A DNA stretch of 33,288 bases, taken from NCBI GenBank assembly GCA_003972865.1, contig QOAX01000295.1:1-33288 (forward strand), read 5' to 3'. Positions 24,665-31,947 of the stretch are shown here, in pieces (the first letter of the stretch is position 1; the number at the start of each line of letters is the position of its first letter). A program made the translations under genes and the position numbers. Under the pieces are notes generated by a model, which saw only the letters and a list, made by a program, of their open reading frames with translations, made no database searches and was not told the origin of the DNA. The stretch comes from Verrucomicrobiota bacterium (lineage in GTDB: Bacteria; Verrucomicrobiota; Verrucomicrobiia; Limisphaerales; UBA1096).

Positions 24665-26215
24665 ATGAACAATAACAAAGACGGTGAGCCGCAGAGGCAA
24701 AGTAAACAAGACACCCATCCAGTAGTTTGGTTAAACGAAAAATATCCAAAGGTGAGGGAGAAATATGGATTACCCCTGGACATCGCCATAGAGGGAAACA
24801 ACATAAAGATAAAAGCAATCAGCGATGAATTCTTTGCGGCTTGTCTAGCCGAGCTTGGTCAACCGAAGGCTCCTGTTGTTTTCACTCAAGGAGCGTTCTA
24901 CCGTTACAGTGCAGAGACAGGGATATTTGAACCCATCAAGGGCAGAAAAGTTGAGACAATGCTTGGTGAGATAATGAGAGGCTGCGCTGATGCTTGCGAT
25001 AACGGTGGAATGAATGATGTTAGTCCATTGATATTCAGGTTCGCCAAGAAGAGCGTACTCTCCTCCATTCGGCAACGCGCTGCCGCCCTTGCAGAGCAGC
25101 CAGATGATTACTTCGAGGAAACTCCGAACTTCATTATTTTTGAAAACGGTGTCCTCGAACTTGAAACCGAGAAAGTCGTCGATTTCAGTCCGAAGTACAG
25201 GAGCCGAAATAGAATACCATTCCCATTTGACCCCAAATCGAAATGCGATCTTTTCCTCAATAAGCTATTAGGCGAAGCGCTGGATGAGGATCAGATCGAG
25301 TTGCTTCAAAAGGTCTGCGGCTTGGTGCTTCTTGGGGTTAATAAAGCTGAAAAAGTTTTGTTGATTCTGGGTACAGCTGGTGGCGGCAAAAGTAAAATGC
25401 TTGAAGTAATCAGCACTTTAATTGGCGACGACAATATCAGAGAGCTTAGGACGCAGCATCTGCAAAAACAGTTTGAGATAGCAGCCTATCGAGGTAAAAC
25501 GTTCCTTATCGGGTCAGATGTAAAACCTGATTTCTTGATGAGAGATGGGGCATCAACGATCAAGGCGTTGACGGGCGGTGATATGCTAACCGGCGAGGTT
25601 AAGAACGGAGGTCACATTAATATTAGGGGGATATTTAATGTCGCGATCTCAAGCAACTCGATCCTAACGGTTCATATGGAACAAGATGCGAAAGCCTGGG
25701 AACGGCGTCTTTTAGTACTGAAATATGCAAAGCCGAAAACAAACAATCCAGACCCAGACTTGGCTCGGAAGATTCTAGAGAATGAGGCCGCCGGTGTTCT
25801 GTGTTGGATGTATGAAGGATACAAGAAACTACGCGATGATAATTTTAAGTTTACTCTAAACGAAAGACTTACCCGGGACAGAGATGACATCCTCCTTGCC
25901 TCCTCCGCGCCAGAGTTGTTTGTGCGGGATTGTCTTATGGAGAAAAGTGAAGGTTCAGCATCAATGACGAAAGAAGTGGTTAGAAAGTTGTACCATGAAT
26001 ACTGCAAAGAGCGGGGTTGGCCGAAGGGGAATGCGAGGAGCTTTCCTGGGAGGATTGAGGCGGAAATTGAGAACCTCTTTGGGATTTCAGTCTCCAACAA
26101 TGTCCACCCTGAGTTAGGGACGGGGGATCAAAGGGGTTGGCATGGGATTAGGATCAAGGGTGCGGACGCCAAGGACCCCTTTTTTTCAGTCCTTAGTAAA
26201 TATTCGACTCAATAA
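24665..26215 (+). CDS. SF3 helicase of the D5/P4 phage-plasmid replication family
   Basis: 516 aa. It is expected to unwind DNA at the element's origin. Residues ~75-225 resemble the D5_N region (FIIFENGVLELET, then LFLNKLLGEALDEDQIELLQKVCGLVLLG). The helicase core has Walker A GTAGGGKS (236-243), Walker B TFLIGSD (~279-285), the SF3 sensor NVAISSN (325-331) and an arginine pair after it (ERR, 346-348). A winged-helix-like C-terminal part follows (SMTKEVVRKLYHEYCKERG). No primase domain precedes it, and P4-type proteins that carry one are clearly longer. Codons are A/T-rich, unlike the host genes. It follows a promoter and hairpin. Confidence 0.85.
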   Translation: MNNNKDGEPQRQSKQDTHPVVWLNEKYPKVREKYGLPLDIAIEGNNIKIKAISDEFFAACLAELGQPKAPVVFTQGAFYRYSAETGIFEPIKGRKVETMLGEIMRGCADACDNGGMNDVSPLIFRFAKKSVLSSIRQRAAALAEQPDDYFEETPNFIIFENGVLELETEKVVDFSPKYRSRNRIPFPFDPKSKCDLFLNKLLGEALDEDQIELLQKVCGLVLLGVNKAEKVLLILGTAGGGKSKMLEVISTLIGDDNIRELRTQHLQKQFEIAAYRGKTFLIGSDVKPDFLMRDGASTIKALTGGDMLTGEVKNGGHINIRGIFNVAISSNSILTVHMEQDAKAWERRLLVLKYAKPKTNNPDPDLARKILENEAAGVLCWMYEGYKKLRDDNFKFTLNERLTRDRDDILLASSAPELFVRDCLMEKSEGSASMTKEVVRKLYHEYCKERGWPKGNARSFPGRIEAEIENLFGISVSNNVHPELGTGDQRGWHGIRIKGADAKDPFFSVLSKYSTQ

Positions 26216-26219
26216 AAAC

Positions 26220-26594
26220 ATGACAAGTAGTAATAAGGGGTCCGTAAGGTCCGCAGACAAATCCGATAATCCGTTACCGAGAGTTAATGAATTATCGCCA
26301 TACACAAAAGCAGAGTTCGAGATCCTCAAGCTAGCCGTTCAAGGGCACTCCCTTAAGGCCACAGCGGCCCTCCTAGGGCTTTCCGAGGATCAAGTGGCCC
26401 TTGAGACCCACGAGGATTGGTATGCCGCCAGCATCGACCCCACAGACCTTTGCCATAGGGCTATTCGAGTCCTCATGGAGTTGACTGCCTCTGAGAAATC
26501 AAAGATGGCAGCCGCCGATTCACGCAAATGCTTAAGAAAGTTTTGGGGTAAAGCATCCAAGCAATTCAATGACACCCAGATGGACATACACTGA
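26220..26594 (+). CDS. Small HTH-like protein of the integrated element
   Basis: 124 aa from the ATG at 26220, 4 nt after the helicase stop. Residues ~25-60 (LSPYTKAEFEILKLAVQGHS, then LKATAALLGLSEDQVALETHE) have the spacing of a LuxR/sigma-type helix-turn-helix. An acidic and basic helical C-terminus follows (ELTASEKSKMAAADSRKCLRKFWGKASKQF). It is probably a regulator or origin/att-binding protein of the element. The length and the HTH are seen; the role is inference. The start is placed by the usual close spacing, because the longer frame from 26142 would overlap the helicase gene. Confidence 0.6.
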   Translation: MTSSNKGSVRSADKSDNPLPRVNELSPYTKAEFEILKLAVQGHSLKATAALLGLSEDQVALETHEDWYAASIDPTDLCHRAIRVLMELTASEKSKMAAADSRKCLRKFWGKASKQFNDTQMDIH

Positions 26595-27012
26595 GGCCAA
26601 CGCCTCCCGCTGGCGGCCCCTCTTCGACGACCTCATTGGCGGCACTCCCGCCCTTGAGGTGCCCCTCGAGGGCAACGGCAAGAGCCTCTGCTCCCTTCAC
26701 ATCCGCATCTCTGACGCCCTCAAGTGGCTTGCCGACCAGTTCAAGGCAGGCAACCCCTCCATGGAGCCTTACGCCCGCCTCAAGCGCCAGCTGCGCTACT
26801 CCACGCACGGCGCCGCCCTGCGCCTGCACCTGAAGCGGGCCCACGCCTACCGCCCCGTCCCGCACCTTGACCCAGCGCTCTGCGCCCGACTACAATCAGC
26901 CCTGCAACGACCCGATCTAAAGCCCACCACACGGGCCAAAATCGAGGCAGTCCTTAACCCAAGAAAACCCCACATACTTCCAACCGCCGAGCATGGATCA
27001 CCAGAGCAATAG
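26569..27012 (+). CDS. Unrecognised protein at the right end of the element
   Basis: 147 aa that I cannot place in a family. It is basic and helix-rich (MEPYARLKRQLRYSTHGAAL, LHLKRAHAYRPV) and ends in a Pro-rich tail. It overlaps the preceding gene by 26 nt and the phosphoesterase gene by 20 nt. Base composition is much more G+C-rich than the helicase gene, so it may have a different source within the element. Candidate roles such as DNA-binding, accessory replication or cargo are guesses. Confidence 0.5.
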   Translation: MTPRWTYTEANASRWRPLFDDLIGGTPALEVPLEGNGKSLCSLHIRISDALKWLADQFKAGNPSMEPYARLKRQLRYSTHGAALRLHLKRAHAYRPVPHLDPALCARLQSALQRPDLKPTTRAKIEAVLNPRKPHILPTAEHGSPEQ

Positions 27013-27868
27013 CAGTCGTTACGGGGCAAAGCCCCTACTGCTTTGCTTGGGGTTGCTCATGTCCATTACCGGGTTTGGACAGGAGAAGAAGCCGGCGCTC
27101 ACGTTCTTCGGATGGTCGGATCAACACACCAATACTAGCGGTGACACCTCGCGGCTTCATCCCTTCGTGGACGCCATGAACACTATGGCAGGCACCGCCT
27201 GGCCCAAGACGGTTGGTGACAAAGTGGCAAAGCCCAGCTTTGTCATTGGCGCGGGCGATATTACTGAATGGCCCACGCACGCAGCCATGAAAGGCTACGA
27301 CTCGCTCCTGAATAACCGCCTGCAATTCCCCGCCTACGATGTCCTCGGAAATCACGATGACGGTGGCCGCGCCTTTTCCCCGACCATGATCAACTGGCTT
27401 AAGAAAAAGCACGGCAGCTTAAGCTACACCTTTGAAAAAGGCGGCGTGGTCTTCATCGGCCTTTGGTCTAAGTTTGATCCCAAGGGCAAGCCCGCCCAGC
27501 CCCTGACGCAAGAAGCCCTGACATATCTTAAGGAACAACTCGCCAAGTTGTCGAAGGAGAAACCGGTGGTGATCTTCACTCATCTCTGCCATGACGCCAT
27601 GACCAACAGGGACGAACTAGTCAACACCATCGGCAAATCCAACGTCATCATGATCTTGGGCGGCCATTACCATTACTCTAGCGTGAACCAATATCGTGGG
27701 ATCAACTTTGTGCAGCTACCCTCACCCAAATCGAAAGTCACCGAGTTCACGGTCATCCGGATCACAAAAGACAGGCTCATAGCCATTCCTTATGACTTCA
27801 CCAAGAAAGCGTGGGTGTCCGAATCCAAAAAAGTGCTCGATACAAAAATCAAGGTGGTGGAGCAATGA
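26993..27868 (+). CDS. Secreted calcineurin-like metallophosphoesterase
   Basis: 291 aa. Signal peptide about residues 12-29 (AKPLLLCLGLLMSITGFG). All five metallophosphoesterase blocks are present: SDQH (D43, H45), GAGDI (D89), LGNHDD (N120, H121), FTHLCH (H196) and GGHYHY (H224, H226). A two-metal phosphoesterase site should thus be intact. It acts outside the cytoplasm; the substrate may be a phosphoester or nucleotide, unknown. The ATG at 26993 keeps the signal peptide; the next ATG at 27059 would lose it. The start lies inside the last gene of the integrated element, which is odd for a host gene and may mean its 5' end was replaced. Confidence 0.83.
   Translation: MDHQSNSSRYGAKPLLLCLGLLMSITGFGQEKKPALTFFGWSDQHTNTSGDTSRLHPFVDAMNTMAGTAWPKTVGDKVAKPSFVIGAGDITEWPTHAAMKGYDSLLNNRLQFPAYDVLGNHDDGGRAFSPTMINWLKKKHGSLSYTFEKGGVVFIGLWSKFDPKGKPAQPLTQEALTYLKEQLAKLSKEKPVVIFTHLCHDAMTNRDELVNTIGKSNVIMILGGHYHYSSVNQYRGINFVQLPSPKSKVTEFTVIRITKDRLIAIPYDFTKKAWVSESKKVLDTKIKVVEQ
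27011..27042. repeat. Interrupted inverted repeat at the probable right end of the element
   Basis: AGCAGT...GGGGC-AAA-GCCCC...ACTGCT is an inner 5-bp stem inside an outer 6-bp stem with asymmetric spacers (6 and 1 nt). It starts at the stop of the 147-aa gene and lies within the signal-peptide codons of the phosphoesterase. The inner stem recalls GGGGCG/CGCCCC at 24626-24640. Confidence 0.4.
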
Positions 27869-27912
27869 AACACCTCCTACTCACAACAATCGCAGCCGTG
27901 CTGTGCCTTTAA
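27865..27912 (+). pseudogene. Truncated secreted-protein start (15 codons), copy of the 29481 leader
   Basis: The frame MKHLLLTTIAAVLCL stops after 15 codons. Its first 30 nt match the start of the DUF1592 gene at 29481 with one mismatch. It overlaps the phosphoesterase stop as ATGA, the way a downstream operon gene would. It reads as the signal-peptide beginning of a lost gene rather than a peptide gene. Confidence 0.6.
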
Positions 27913-27974
27913 AATTACTCCATTGACGCAGAGGGATTTTGGACTACTTTTTCAGCACTAAGTTATATCGAGAA

Positions 27975-29390
27975 ATGAAAACACTCGTAACAACCATGCT
28001 GCTCGGCTCGGCTGTCTGCTTTCAAGCGGCCGATTGGCCCAACTGGCGCGGCCCGGACCACAATGGCATCTCCCAGGAAACGGACTGGTCCGAGAAATGG
28101 GGCTCGAGCGGCCCCAAGCGACTTTGGAATGCCTCGGTCGGCACTGGCGTTGCCACCGTCTCGGTGGCCGACGGACGGGTGTTCACCATGGGCAACAAAT
28201 CCAACCGCGACTCGGTTTACGCCCTGGAGGAAGCGACTGGTGATATCCTGTGGCGACATTCCTATTCTGAAGCATTAAGCCCCAAACAATACGATGGTGG
28301 ACCCAGTGCAACTCCTACCGCCGACGGCGAATACGTTTACACCCTTAGCAAAACTGGGAAGGCGTTTTGTCTTGAGGCGTCCACTGGAGACGAGGTGTGG
28401 AACAGGGATTTAAAACAACTCTACAGTCTTCCGACGCCTACCTGGGGTTTTGCCTCCTCAGCGTTGATCCATGGAGACAAGGTTGTTTACAATGTTGGCT
28501 CACGCGGGATTGCACTTAGTAAGACAAACGGCAGCCTCAAGTGGAAGACCGCCAGTGGCACACCAGGCTATGCAACCCCCGTTCGCTACGACCATCGCGG
28601 CACCGAGGCTTTCATCATGTTCGGCCCCAGCTACGCCTATGGCGTGAATGCCGCCACGGGCAAGCAGCTCTGGTCCAAGTCCTTTAAATCGAGCGACATC
28701 AATGCCGCAGACCCAGTTTTGTACGATGGCAAGATCTTCCTCACCTCCAGCTCCCGTGACGGCGAGTTGATCGAGCTGAGTGGCACCAGCACAAGTTCCA
28801 AATGGAAGAACCGCAACATGCGTATCTACTTAAACGCCGGGGTGGTGATCGGCGATTATTTGTACGGTGCCGATGGCACTACCAATCGCGGCAACACGGT
28901 CCGCTGCATCAACATGGAAACCGGCGAAACCGAGTGGACAAAAAACAGCATTCCTTGCGCTTCTATCACCGCTGCTGATGCCAAACTGATCATACTCAGC
29001 CTCACCGGTGACCTTTACATCGCCGAGGCGTCGCCGAGCCGTTTTATGCAACTGGCCAAGGCCAAGGTCATCACCGGCACCTGCTTGACCGTGCCGGTCC
29101 TGGCCAACCGAAGCCTCTACGTCCGCAACTCTCGCGGCACGCTCTACAAGCTGCAAATGAGCGAGATGGTGGTCGAGCCGCAGCCGTTGGCGGTTAATTT
29201 TGCCGGCAGCTACCTCGAGTTCTCCTGGCCGGCCAAAGGCAACTTCATCCTCGAGTCTGCCGATGCGCTTGGCCAAGCAGCCGACTGGAGCGAGGTCGGC
29301 GGAAGACCGCCCACCACGGAGGATGACCGTTACGTTGTCCGCGTCAGGCCAAGCGCTGGACAGCAATTTTTCCGTCTCCGCAGCGAATGA
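27975..29390 (+). CDS. Secreted PQQ-like beta-propeller protein, second copy
   Basis: 471 aa from the ATG at 27975, which opens a signal peptide (MKTLVTTMLLGSAVCFQA-ADWP). An in-frame TTG at 27939 would put 12 polar residues before it. The mature start ADWPNWRGPDHNGIS matches the propeller at 8443-9711. Blade motifs recur (YALEEATGDILWRH, CLEASTGDEVWNRD, ALSKTNGSLKWKT, VNAATGKQLWSK, INMETGETEWTK). The C-terminus adds a small domain absent from the first copy, from about residue 410, ending in QQFFRLRSE. This tail type is common in secreted verrucomicrobial proteins. A TTGGCCAA word at 29270 marks it as host-type DNA. Confidence 0.83.
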   Translation: MKTLVTTMLLGSAVCFQAADWPNWRGPDHNGISQETDWSEKWGSSGPKRLWNASVGTGVATVSVADGRVFTMGNKSNRDSVYALEEATGDILWRHSYSEALSPKQYDGGPSATPTADGEYVYTLSKTGKAFCLEASTGDEVWNRDLKQLYSLPTPTWGFASSALIHGDKVVYNVGSRGIALSKTNGSLKWKTASGTPGYATPVRYDHRGTEAFIMFGPSYAYGVNAATGKQLWSKSFKSSDINAADPVLYDGKIFLTSSSRDGELIELSGTSTSSKWKNRNMRIYLNAGVVIGDYLYGADGTTNRGNTVRCINMETGETEWTKNSIPCASITAADAKLIILSLTGDLYIAEASPSRFMQLAKAKVITGTCLTVPVLANRSLYVRNSRGTLYKLQMSEMVVEPQPLAVNFAGSYLEFSWPAKGNFILESADALGQAADWSEVGGRPPTTEDDRYVVRVRPSAGQQFFRLRSE

Positions 29391-29424
29391 GATGGCACCA
29401 TATAGGCAACTTCACGTTGATTGA

Positions 29425-29484
29425 GACCTCCTCCGCAAACACGGCGGCAAGACGGGTGCAGAATTGAAAGCTGAAGGGAAATGA
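29425..29484 (+). pseudogene. C-terminal scrap of an ankyrin-type secreted protein
   Basis: The in-frame stretch DLLRKHGGKTGAELKAEGK-stop is preceded directly by a TGA, so it has no start. I recognise this tail as the usual C-terminus of ankyrin-repeat proteins in Verrucomicrobiota, from memory. It ends in ATGA shared with the start of the DUF1592 gene. The upstream ~35 nt (29391-29424) hold nothing else recognisable. Confidence 0.5.
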
Positions 29485-31931
29485 AACACCTCCTACTCAC
29501 AGCAATCGCAATGGTTGTCGCGCTTCTGTGGCCTTGCGTGAGCTATGGCGAAAAACAAGAGGCTTCCGACAAACAATTCCGGGAACAGATTGCGCCTCTG
29601 TTGGAAAAGCGTTGCGCAGGCTGTCACGGAGCCAAGAAACCAAAAGGCAACCTGAGGGTGGATCAGCTGGATCTGGATTTCATTCACGGGAGGGACACTG
29701 AGACTTGGCACGACATTCTGGACGCCTTGAATCGGGGAGAAATGCCGCCTGAGGACGAGCCTCAGCTCAGCGACGCGCAACGGCAGACGCTGGTGAATTG
29801 GATTACGATCCGAATGACTCATGCCGCCCATGTGAAGCGGGCCACCGGCGGACAGGGCGTCCTTCGTCGGTTGACCCGATATGAATACAACAACACGATG
29901 GCGGACCTGCTGGGAATCCCCTTGGACTACTCCAAAGACCTCCCCCCCGAACCGAACAGCGAGGATGGCTTCATGAACAATGCCATGGCCATGGGCATGT
30001 CCGGCATGCAATTGGAGTATTATCTGCGAGCCGCCCAATTGGGCTTGAGCAAGGCTCTGGTGGAAGGTCCGGAACCCAAACGTTTTGAACACACGGGAAC
30101 GGTCAATGTGGGGCGCAGAAAAGGACGCGCCCCCAAAACGCCGCACACGAGCAACATCCAACCCGGCAATTGCTTCATGACCCGAGTAATGGACTACCCC
30201 GTTTCCGGACCGGTCCGCGTCCGGGTGAAGGCCCACGCCGTCATCCCCGAAGGCAAAGGTCCGCCGCGCATGCGGGTGATGATTGGGGTCCGGGCGGACA
30301 CCTATGTTCCCGGCGGACAGGTCGGCCCGGAGGTGGATGTCACCGCCAGCGCAGATGAGCCAGGAACCTATGAATTCACGGGATGGCTGGAGCATTTCCC
30401 GATGTTGAAATCTCCCTCCAATTTCCCCGGACTGCTGGTCAATGTTCACAATGTGTATGATGACGGCTCCAACGCCATCGAACTGCTGGACAAGAAGATT
30501 GGCGAACAGGAAAAGAAACTCAACCAACCCGACCTCAATCAACCTTGGCTGGTGGTGGAGTCGGTGGAATTCGTCGCTCCCGACCACCAGGTTTGGCCGC
30601 CTCAACGCCATCGGAACATCTTGTTTCAGGGAGCCGATATTCCCGACGATGAAACCGCTTACGCACGACAAGTCCTCAAGCGTTTCATGCGACGCGCGTA
30701 TCGTCGTCCGCCCACCCCCGATGAGGTTGAGTACGTCCTGCGGTTTCACAACAAGATCCGCCCGGACTACCCGAACTTCATCGAGGCCATACGCCAAAGC
30801 CTGGCCATGACGCTGATCTCCCCTCAGTTTCTGTATCTGGTTGAGCCCAAACGAGCGGGCAAGGCGGCCCGACGCCTGACCGATCACGAAGTGGCCGCGC
30901 GCCTCTCCTATTTCCTTTGGAGCACAATGCCCGACGAGAAACTGAGTCAACTGGCGGACAGTGGCTCCCTGAGAAAAGGCAAGACTCTTTCAGCCCAGGT
31001 TCGACGGATGCTCGCTGACCCGAAGGCGCAACGTTTCGTCGACCAATTCACGGATCAGTGGCTGGACCTCTCTTCACTGGACCGGGTCGCGGTCAACCCC
31101 CAGTTCTACCCGGAATTCAAGGACCGTGTAAAAACCGCCATGCACCAGGAAACGCTGCATTTCTTTTCGGAAATCCTGCGCAACAAACTATCGGCGCTAA
31201 ATTTCCTGGATTCCGATTTCACGATACTCAACGAGCGTTTGGCAAAGCACTACGGCATCGAGGGGGTCACCGGAACGGAAATGAGGAGGGCGGCCCTGAA
31301 ACCGGCCTACAAACGGGGGGGACTCATCACTCAGGGCAGCATGCTGATCGGCAATTCAACGGGTGAGGATTCCCACCCCATCAACCGCGCGGTATGGATC
31401 CTGAAACGTCTGCTGGACGAACCGCCGTCCCCGCCGCCCGCCAACGTGCCGGCCTTGGATTCCGAAACGCCGGGCTTCGACAAGCTCACCCTGAAGGGGC
31501 AATTGGCGGTCCATAGAGAGAAGGCCGCCTGTGTCAGTTGCCATCGCAAGATCGATCCCTGGGGCATTCCCCTGGAACACTACGACGCGGCCGGCCTGTA
31601 TCGGACGGAGGCGCTCCGATTGACCGCAAACCAGAAGGGCCAGACACGTAACAAGGTCGGCAAAGCCCCTTTGGACGCGGGCGATGTCATGCCGGATGGA
31701 ACGGCCATCCAGGGAGCCGATGAATTGAAGGATTACCTCTTGCGGGAGAAAAAGGATGCCTTCGCGCGGGCACTCGTCGTGAAGTTGACAACCTATGCAT
31801 TGGGGCGTTACCTTGAATTTACCGACGATAAAATCGTCGATGACTTGACCGCCCGATTCCAAGAACAGGGATATCGGCTGGATAAACTGATCCAATCTAT
31901 CGTTGCATCCGAACTGTTCCTTACCCGCTGA
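29481..31931 (+). CDS. Secreted cytochrome-type protein with DUF1587/1595/1592/1588/1585 domains
   Basis: 816 aa with signal peptide (MKHLLLTAIAMVVALLWPCVSYG). A PSCyt1-like heme site CAGCH (45-49) comes first. Then DUF1587 (VLRRLTRYEYNNTMADLLGI), DUF1595 (RRAYRRPPTPDEVEYVLRFH), DUF1592 (SLAMTLISPQFLYLVEP), DUF1588 (RGGLITQGSMLIGNSTGEDSHPI, with a second CVSCH at ~684-688) and DUF1585 (TYALGRYLEFTDDKIVDDL). This order is the standard planctomycete/verrucomicrobial type. The role is unknown, but pairing with a DUF1552 protein is near-universal in those phyla. The signal-peptide DNA is shared with a truncated start at 27865. No TTGGCCAA word occurs in this gene. Confidence 0.9.
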   Translation: MKHLLLTAIAMVVALLWPCVSYGEKQEASDKQFREQIAPLLEKRCAGCHGAKKPKGNLRVDQLDLDFIHGRDTETWHDILDALNRGEMPPEDEPQLSDAQRQTLVNWITIRMTHAAHVKRATGGQGVLRRLTRYEYNNTMADLLGIPLDYSKDLPPEPNSEDGFMNNAMAMGMSGMQLEYYLRAAQLGLSKALVEGPEPKRFEHTGTVNVGRRKGRAPKTPHTSNIQPGNCFMTRVMDYPVSGPVRVRVKAHAVIPEGKGPPRMRVMIGVRADTYVPGGQVGPEVDVTASADEPGTYEFTGWLEHFPMLKSPSNFPGLLVNVHNVYDDGSNAIELLDKKIGEQEKKLNQPDLNQPWLVVESVEFVAPDHQVWPPQRHRNILFQGADIPDDETAYARQVLKRFMRRAYRRPPTPDEVEYVLRFHNKIRPDYPNFIEAIRQSLAMTLISPQFLYLVEPKRAGKAARRLTDHEVAARLSYFLWSTMPDEKLSQLADSGSLRKGKTLSAQVRRMLADPKAQRFVDQFTDQWLDLSSLDRVAVNPQFYPEFKDRVKTAMHQETLHFFSEILRNKLSALNFLDSDFTILNERLAKHYGIEGVTGTEMRRAALKPAYKRGGLITQGSMLIGNSTGEDSHPINRAVWILKRLLDEPPSPPPANVPALDSETPGFDKLTLKGQLAVHREKAACVSCHRKIDPWGIPLEHYDAAGLYRTEALRLTANQKGQTRNKVGKAPLDAGDVMPDGTAIQGADELKDYLLREKKDAFARALVVKLTTYALGRYLEFTDDKIVDDLTARFQEQGYRLDKLIQSIVASELFLTR

Positions 31932-31947
31932 CGAAACCAAACTTATT

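Larger units (their letters stand above)
23297..27012 (+). mobile_element. Small tRNA-Lys-integrated element (satellite or plasmid-like)
   Basis: It comprises an integrase, an SF3 helicase, a small HTH-like protein and an unknown protein, all on the plus strand and packed in about 3.7 kb. The helicase gene is clearly A+T-richer than the host genes. The host word TTGGCCAA is absent throughout. There is no capsid, portal, terminase, relaxase or toxin gene. The left boundary is the tRNA. The right boundary is set by gene content at about 27.0 kb and is uncertain. It may be a replication-capable satellite, an integrated cryptic plasmid or a decayed prophage. Confidence 0.7.
1156..29277. repeat. 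Iterated palindrome TTGGCCAA (17 exact copies)
   Basis: Exact copies start at 1156, 2172, 3965, 4032, 4219, 4661, 7646, 9670, 10413, 10863, 11301, 13034, 14801, 16144, 19653, 20485 and 29270. Many extend to GCTTGGCCAAGCG. At least 11 one-off copies TTGGCCAG also occur, for example at 7608, 9770, 13128, 16328, 19061 and 19112. Chance predicts fewer than one exact copy in a window of this size and composition. None lies in 23.3-27.9 kb or after 29.3 kb. Confidence 0.8.

Noticed and set aside
24665..26215. Full P4-type primase-helicase
   Set aside because: Only D5_N-like and SF3 helicase parts are seen; no primase motifs precede them.
27865..27912. 15-codon frame as a true peptide gene
   Set aside because: It is a near copy of the 29481 leader and ends inside the signal peptide; a remnant is more likely.
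26600..29480. Second copy of the tRNA-Lys 3' end (attR)
   Set aside because: I scanned for the T-arm and acceptor sequence and saw no match.
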